Below are positions 18,717 to 23,420 of a stretch of 23,420 nucleotides of DNA, piece by piece. Both the position numbers and the translations under genes were made by a program. Source of the DNA: Poteriospumella lacustris (taxonomy: Eukaryota > Sar > Chrysophyceae > Chromulinales > Dinobryaceae); assembly GCA_008000375.1 (NCBI GenBank), contig SMOI01000303.1, positions 7,178-30,597 of the forward strand, read 5' to 3'. The notes below the pieces were generated by a model that did not search any database, had not been told where the DNA came from, and was given only the letters and a program-made list of their open reading frames with translations. Within the stretch, counting starts at the first letter, position 1; every line of letters begins with the position of its first letter.

Positions 18717-19208
18717 ATGCCGAAAGAAAAGAGTTCCGGAAAGAAAGGCGGAGGCAAGACCGTTGGATCAAATTCCAGAAATGGTATCACAATCCAGCCA
18801 GATATTGTGTATTTCACTCACAGTAGGGTCCGCCCGCAATTTACCGGATGTAATAAAGTGATTGCTGATACAATTGCAGAAATTGTCTCTGGTCAAACGA
18901 GGATCGAAGACATTCCAATGATCACCGTGATTGAAAACGAGGGCAACTATTTCTCGCTGAACAACCGACGATTGTTCATGTTCAAAGAGCTCTCTAAACT
19001 TGGCCTTCTACCAGCTGAAGGCATCCAATGCCTCATCAAACCTGCATTGGAAAGAGAGAAGCAGCGCTACTTGCCCTCCCGTTGTTCACTGAAAGCCAAA
19101 TTAATGGGCGGGAAGTCAAAAGATCCGAGCCAGCAAGATGGCACAGAAGCGGCCGACGAAGGCGCTGAAGGGGAAGAAAGTGACGAAGAGAAAGAGGAGA
19201 GTAGTTGA
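18717..19208 (+). CDS. Small ParB/sulfiredoxin-fold-like protein with acidic tail
   Basis: A 163-aa protein starting at ATG 18717. A basic Lys/Gly/Ser-rich N-terminus (1-20) is followed by a compact domain at about 24-128. Its landmarks are IVYFTHSRVRPQFTGC (30-45), an RIEDIPMITVIE strand (62-73), YFSLNNRRLFMFKEL (78-92) and a terminal RCSLKAKLM (122-130). The sequence order (xxxRP, a Pro-containing strand, then S-x-N-N-R-R-L) resembles the ParB/Srx superfamily, where the segment corresponds to the DGxHR nucleotide-contact loop. The last 20 residues are almost all Glu/Asp/Ser (DEGAEGEESDEEKEESS). Similar small proteins are, to my memory, scattered among protists with no described function. 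The fold call is an inference from motifs; the gene itself looks real because codon use and conservation-like patches are coherent. Confidence 0.72.
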   Translation: MPKEKSSGKKGGGKTVGSNSRNGITIQPDIVYFTHSRVRPQFTGCNKVIADTIAEIVSGQTRIEDIPMITVIENEGNYFSLNNRRLFMFKELSKLGLLPAEGIQCLIKPALEREKQRYLPSRCSLKAKLMGGKSKDPSQQDGTEAADEGAEGEESDEEKEESS

Positions 19209-19978
19209 TGGGCACCTTCGCAGAGACGCAATGCGCCGGGTATGCTCCGAGCAGCTGCGCTGTTCCTCAACGAAGCAGCTAACTCGAGCATATCGCCCTA
19301 TCCTCTACGCATGTGTCTGCGAAGTTGATGCACGTGTACCACCAGGTGACGCCGCTACTCACCGCAACAACGGCTTTCGCTCTGGACGTCCACCTACCGA
19401 GGCGCGTCTAATTATTGCCCCTGCAACCAACGTGTAACTCCATCTTCCCGCCAAACTAATTTCCGACCACAGCCAATGTCTTGTCACATCTTCAACATTC
19501 TTTGCATCAGGACTCATTGTGGTGACCGTTGCTAAATCTTGACCTGGTAGTCATGAAACCTGCATATCCACTCTCACATATGCTTTCACTGTTTCTTTTC
19601 CACTAAACCAGGCTAGGCTCACAAGTGGCCTATAGTCGCACAAGCAAAACTATTGCGTAACTCAATTAAGCAATCCACAAGCCGCACCCACATTGTCCGA
19701 CGTCGTCTTCACCATGATTACAATAAACCAAAATGGCAGGAGGAAGGCGAGGCAACGACTCTGCTGAAGAACTGGACGCAGTGTTCAACAACACTCTCGC
19801 CCTGTGACATATCGCTGTGCACCATCGATATCGGAACGGTGAAGGGCAGTAGAAGATACATTAATGTCGACGACTCCTCCTACTGCGGACGATGTTACAT
19901 CCCGCAAGTGTGGGATCAACAGGTATGCCTTTGAGGGAAAGGGCCGGGGCCTAAACTACACCGCTATGAAAAGCAGCA

Positions 19979-20042
19979 GGAGGGGGGGGGGGTGGATACC
20001 GCCCCTCCCTCTCGGACCCTTTCCCGACAGAGGCGCCCCTGT
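19979..20042. repeat. G-run and two adjacent hairpins
   Basis: GGAGGGG (19979-19985) pairs with CCCCTCC (20002-20008) around a loop containing the rest of an 11-G run. It is followed at once by ACAGAGG...CCCCTGT (20027-20042), a second short stem. The G-run could also join a quadruplex. These are direct sequence observations; function is unknown. Confidence 0.5.
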
Positions 20043-20129
20043 GCATGCCAAAGACTAACTGGTTCTCCATTAAGCGGAAGGGTTTATCATCGGCGTTAGC
20101 GCACCTACCGGTATGGCCGCCCGGGGCGA

Positions 20130-20165
20130 CAGGTGATGATGAGCGGATAGTCAGATGAGCACCTG
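20130..20165. repeat. Inverted repeat CAGGTG/CACCTG
   Basis: CAGGTG at 20130-20135 is complementary to CACCTG at 20160-20165 and encloses a 24-nt GATGATGAG-rich loop. Just 5' lies a small CGCC/GGCG stem at about 20118-20128. Together with the hairpins at 19979-20042 this suggests a structured RNA or the structured end of an old element. Confidence 0.4.
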
Positions 20166-20297
20166 CACACAGCGGTACCTAATGTGACATGATTATGTGT
20201 CGATTGCGTTGATTGGTGGCCAATTAGCTTCAATTACAATTAGTATAACTCGCAAGACTCAGATACGCGAATGGCTGGCACAGCGGCGACATCTTCC

Positions 20298-21410
20298 TCA
20301 GTACTTGCGACCCAAGGCGTCTAGCTCCTTTTGACGTCGTGGTGAGGCTGCTCCACCAGCTAGAGGACCGCCTGTGGAATTGAAAAACTTCTTACCTTCA
20401 TGGCGTTCATCATCACTATCATCATCGCTGCTATTCGCCTTGAACGATCTAGAGAGATGACTTCTGCGTTGCCTCTTTCTTCTCGACGGGTTTGTAGTTC
20501 CTTCACCTTGCCGTTTCCGATGGAATTCAGCTAATCTCAGAGGCGCAAGTTTATCAACAACAATGCGTAGCTGAGACGTCGGGATAGAACCAAGAGGTAA
20601 CCTCTCTCCTTCATTCCACGCTCGAGAACGTTGCAGAAACGATCTGACGAACTCATCGGCGATGTCGTGAAGTCGAATGTTGTATTCGTCATGGGGTGGG
20701 AAATCAGGATTCGGACGGGCTTTTAGTTGCAATGGCTGATGGAAAGGAGTCCGGCGACAGAGGTGATATTGGGGAATAATTTGACCTCCGAATGTCATCT
20801 CTTCCCAATGAGATCCCATGTCTCCCTTTCCAGGTGCAACAACTCCAAAACGATCGCTCGTTGTGATTGGCTTGACAGCCAGCGGAAGAGTCGAATGTTT
20901 GGACTCCGCAAGAGCGAAAAGGTGTGGCGAGAGTGCGTGAGAATACGAGTGAATGAGCTCAACTATATGAAGGAACTCTTGTCTGTCATTCAAGATAGAT
21001 TCGGTCGCCAGACTTTGTACAGTCACAAGGGCTTTATTGAAAACAACCACATGGCGCTTTGAGTCCTTCAAGATAGTATTGGGAACCACCGAAATTTTCA
21101 TGGGTGCATTATTCATCGATTCGAATTGAACGTCGACCCCTCTTCCACGAATTGCAGTTGAAATCACGCCGTCCAGTTCATCATCGCTGATGTTCGGCAC
21201 AATCTTTAATGCGAATTCTCGAAAAATCTCCACAGCGGCCACTCGATTATAAATCAATCTATTCACGGTCCCGACTGCTCGCAATACAGATGGAGCGATA
21301 ACTTGGGCTGGCAAATTGACCATCTCACACGAGAACTTGTCGTCAAAGCATGTCAACATGTCAGACATCTCTTCCCACCAAATAACTTGCGAAAATGTTT
21401 CCTTCATCAT
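20298..21410 (-). CDS. Hypothetical protein with basic and acidic C-terminal low-complexity segments
   Basis: I do not recognise this protein. From the ATG at 21410 it is 370 aa (MMKETFSQVIWWEEMSDML...). The frame stays open upstream to 21446, where it is stopped by a TAG that ends a T-rich, acceptor-like sequence (TATCTTTTTTTAG). An additional 5' exon is therefore plausible, but no upstream GTAA donor joins in the required phase 0. The first 230 residues look like a globular mixed alpha/beta domain. The middle contains WEEMTFGGQIIPQYHLCRR and a Pro-rich PNPDFPPHDEYN stretch. The C-terminal 80 residues carry an NLS-like RRKRQRRSHLSR followed by SSDDDSDDERHEG. No signal peptide or membrane segment is present. 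It is divergent from DNAJC3. Nuclear location is inferred from the basic cluster only. Confidence 0.7.
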   Translation of the reverse strand: MMKETFSQVIWWEEMSDMLTCFDDKFSCEMVNLPAQVIAPSVLRAVGTVNRLIYNRVAAVEIFREFALKIVPNISDDELDGVISTAIRGRGVDVQFESMNNAPMKISVVPNTILKDSKRHVVVFNKALVTVQSLATESILNDRQEFLHIVELIHSYSHALSPHLFALAESKHSTLPLAVKPITTSDRFGVVAPGKGDMGSHWEEMTFGGQIIPQYHLCRRTPFHQPLQLKARPNPDFPPHDEYNIRLHDIADEFVRSFLQRSRAWNEGERLPLGSIPTSQLRIVVDKLAPLRLAEFHRKRQGEGTTNPSRRKRQRRSHLSRSFKANSSDDDSDDERHEGKKFFNSTGGPLAGGAASPRRQKELDALGRKY

Positions 21411-21749
21411 TTTGAAGATCGCACAGTACAAGATCTGGCAAACGATCTAAAAAAAGATATGAGAAGTAAGCGATGATCCCAGCAGAGACCAGAGAATGGC
21501 TTGCGACGTCCCTTGTGGCGGTGGCGGTGAGTGGTTGGTGGTAGAAATCCTAGACTCCAAATACCTAGATTCGCAAGTGGTTTTACGCGTGGCGGTCGAC
21601 GGCGGCGACGAGAAGAGTTTCCATATTTCGATCGATCTTTTGGGCTTCCATCGTCGCGCTTTCTGTGGAGTAAACCACATCCATCAACGAAACATTGAAT
21701 CCTGTTGATTTGACAGGCAAAGTCAAGGTCTGAACTTCACCTCAGAACC
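21411..21749. promoter_or_regulatory. Divergent region between the unknown gene and DNAJC3
   Basis: This 339-base region lies between the start codons. It should carry both promoters. Open frames exist on both strands: a 70-codon plus-strand ATG frame at 21496-21708 (MACDVPCGGGGEWLVVEIL...) and a short minus-strand frame from ATG 21684 (MDVVYSTESATMEAQ...) that stops at a GTAA. Either could be a real exon; I cannot decide which. Confidence 0.4.
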
Positions 21750-23297
21750 ATGTTTGTTATGTGGTTATGGCGATCGTTGTTCCTTCTGGGGACGCTGTCC
21801 TTGTGTATCCAAGGAACACCAGCGGAGGGAAATTCCGTTGGAAAACTTCGAAATGCAGCTGACACTGCATTTACTCAAGGGCAATTCGACCAGGCTTTGG
21901 ACTTATGGGCCAAAGTGATTGCCATGGAACCCAATAACGACGCCAATTTCTACAAACGGTTTCGTGTCTACTTGCGACAGCAAAAGTTGAAAGAAGCTTT
22001 AGCTGATTTGAACTCTGTGTTGAAGCTGAACCCCAAAAATGAGGGGGCTCTCCTTCAGAGAGCAAAACTCACTCTCCGCCTCGGTAAATGCGAGGAGGCG
22101 GAGAAAGACTTCGCCGTTTTGAAATCGTAAGTTTCGGTCCACATGTTCGCGATCCATGCTCCAATTAATCGTTTTGACGGTCGCTACATCAGATCAAATC
22201 CAACAAGTAAGGATCTGGAGCTACTTCCTCAAGCTACAGCTTGCAAAAATGCTCTCATTCACGGCGAACGAGCGTACGTTACTCGCCGCTGGCCAGTTGC
22301 ACAAGAATATTTCTCTGAAGCCGTCAGATACGCCGAAAATGCTGCCCAAATTTTCCTTAAACGTGCTTGGTGCCATTATCATTCTCAACAATTCTTCGAG
22401 TCGATCGCTGATACGGGAAAAGTTCTGAAGCTTGAACAGGACAACATTGAGGCCCTACAACTACGCGGTGACGCTTACTACCATCTTGGGGAAATCGACA
22501 CAGCTATTAATCACTATCGCAAGGGTTTGAAGTTTGATCCCGAACATAAAGGGTGCAAAGATTCGTACAAGAAAGTCAAGAAAATTGTCGATTTCCAGAA
22601 GAAAGCGGAAACGTTTGCGGCGCGTAGTGACCACACTTCACGAGTGGACGTCTTGCGCAAAGCGATAGAGGTTGATCGAAGTGTGATGCCGATCCAAATT
22701 AAGTTGCACAAGGCACTCGCTGACGCTTTGAAAGGGGCGAAGAAGTTCAAGGAAGCAAAAGATGCGGCCGAATTTGCGGTCAAAGCGGATGACCAAGATG
22801 GCCAGAATCATCGCCTTCTCGGTGAAATTCTTCTTGAACTCGAAAGCTACGAGGAAGCTGTGTATCACTACAAGCGCGCAAATGAGTTGCTGAACAACGA
22901 CCGGCAGGCACAAGAAGACTTGCGTCGCGCGGAGGCTGCGTTGAAGCAATCGAAGCAGAAAGACTATTACAAGATTTTGCAAGTCTCGCGTAAGGCGACG
23001 CTGAAGGAGATTAAGAAAGCTTACCGCGAACAAGCTTTACAGTGGCATCCCGACAAGCATTCGGGAGAAGAGGAGAAAGAAAAGGCCGAGAAACAGTTCC
23101 AATTAGTTGCAGAGGCGTACGAAATCTTGTCGGACAACGACAAGAGAGCGGCGTACGACCGCGGTGAAGATGTCTCTGGCAACCCACAAGGACAGCAGCA
23201 ACATCATCACAATCCGTTTGCACATTTCCAACAGGGACACCCTTTCGGACATCAGTTCCGTCAAGGTGGCCAGCAGTTTCATTTTCAATTTAATTGA
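21750..23297 (+). CDS. DNAJC3: DNAJC3 / p58IPK-like ER-lumenal TPR and J-domain co-chaperone
   Basis: An ER co-chaperone that binds unfolded clients with TPRs and activates BiP through its J domain. Exons 21750-22126 and 22193-23297 encode 493 aa (the human protein is 504). A signal peptide occupies 1-22 ([22 protein letters not shown]). TPR units run from about 30 to 370 (for example [58 protein letters not shown]). The J domain begins at about 383 ([14 protein letters not shown]) with HPD at about 410-412. It is followed by a DDGEDP-equivalent YDRGEDVSG, a His/Gln/Phe-rich segment, and the terminal FHFQFN that matches the family's characteristic ending. The exon join is phase 2 and restores the continuous TPR array. 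No KDEL is present, as in other DNAJC3 proteins. This is a confident ortholog call. Confidence 0.96.
22127..22192 (+). other. 66-nt spliceosomal intron in the DNAJC3 gene
   Basis: Donor GAAATC|GTAAGT, acceptor CGCTACATCAG|ATCAAATC, phase 2. The donor itself supplies a TAA stop in the unspliced frame. Removal gives an uninterrupted TPR protein, so the intron is well supported. Confidence 0.93.
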
Positions 23298-23420
23298 AAT
23301 CGGTATTACTAGCTTCGTCTCACTCTCCATAGATATGCTGATTACTTTCTGTAACAAGATAATTGCGTGGGTTGGTTGTCGGTTGCAGGCTAGTCGTGCG
23401 TGCATACGGTTGTGGTCCAT
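23298..23420. other. 3' flank of DNAJC3
   Basis: These last 123 bases follow the DNAJC3 stop and are probably its 3' UTR. No further gene start is visible before the window ends. Confidence 0.5.

Larger units (their letters stand above)
19209..20297. other. Long stretch without a convincing gene; hairpin-rich, possible element remnant or ncRNA
   Basis: This 1089-base stretch separates two convergent genes, so it includes their 3' UTRs. An AATAAA occurs near 19721. A tiny ATG frame of 24 codons follows (19733-19807, MAGGRRGNDSAEELDAVF...) and another of 64 codons lies at 19864-20058; neither resembles a known protein. From about 19940 to 20170 the sequence becomes GC-rich with an 11-G run (19982-19992) and several inverted repeats. 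No tRNA, rRNA, reverse-transcriptase fragment or terminal repeats were found. Confidence 0.45.

Noticed and set aside
19138-19437. 99-codon basic frame starting inside the ParB/Srx-like gene
   Set aside because: Its basic start is the frame-shifted reading of the acidic tail; the rest has no recognisable pattern. It looks like a shadow plus chance extension.
19864-20058. 64-codon ATG frame with a possible CAG|GTATG donor
   Set aside because: It crosses the G-run and hairpins, has no family resemblance, and splicing it yields only a tiny peptide.
20130-20165. Hammerhead-ribozyme core in the GATGATGAG region
   Set aside because: The required CUGAUGA and GAAA core elements are not both present in the right arrangement.
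1-23420. tRNA, rRNA, CRISPR, prokaryotic operon or intact transposon
   Set aside because: No B-box-like motif in a cloverleaf context, no regular spacer repeats, no transposase or reverse-transcriptase motifs and no terminal repeats were found by eye.

Overview
The window looks like a gene-dense stretch of a nuclear genome from an unidentified unicellular eukaryote (protist). The evidence is eukaryotic gene families throughout (bifunctional lysine-ketoglutarate reductase/saccharopine dehydrogenase, CXC/CRC protein, PYROXD2-like oxidoreductase, EI24 family, DNAJC3/p58IPK), organelle-targeting and secretory leaders, and very short GT-AG introns (64, 65, 66 and 81 nt) whose donors all begin GTAA. 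The standard genetic code fits. I cannot place the lineage from this window alone. The plant-like linker inside LKR/SDH and a possible flagellar EF-hand protein argue against a typical yeast. No prokaryotic operon, CRISPR array, tRNA, rRNA or intact transposon was seen.

Layout. 1-3297 (+): LKR/SDH, first enzyme of lysine catabolism, cut at its 5' end by the window edge. 3981-6229 (-): CXC-domain (TSO1/LIN54-like) protein with an F-box-like motif at its very C-terminus. 6847-9126 (+): large EF-hand protein. 9742-11121 (-): mitochondrial-type DnaJ lacking the zinc-finger region. 11591-13408 (-): PYROXD2-like FAD oxidoreductase. 13749-14882 (+): EI24-like membrane protein. 15012-15656 (-): small secretory-pathway TPR protein. 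15971-16495 (+): small two-EF-hand protein. 16828-18373 (+): two-exon coiled-coil protein. 18717-19208 (+): small ParB/sulfiredoxin-fold-like protein. 19209-20297: about 1.1 kb without a convincing gene, GC-rich and hairpin-rich in part. 20298-21410 (-): unrecognised protein. 21750-23297 (+): two-exon ER co-chaperone DNAJC3.

Most neighbours are head-to-head or tail-to-tail. Four divergent pairs share short intergenic regions of 314-617 bp that probably act as shared promoters: CXC/EF-hand, PYROXD2/EI24, TPR/small EF-hand, and unknown/DNAJC3. The genes do not form a single pathway. Loose themes are mitochondrial metabolism and folding (LKR/SDH, PYROXD2, DnaJ), ER or secretory biology (EI24, TPR protein, DNAJC3) and calcium binding (two EF-hand proteins). 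Several open frames begin at TTG or GTG. Because this is a eukaryote, I moved those starts to the first sensible ATG or to a splice junction.

The most notable observations are the CXC plus terminal F-box architecture, the zinc-finger-less mitochondrial J-protein, the ParB/Srx-like protein with an acidic tail, and the structured stretch near 19.98-20.17 kb.
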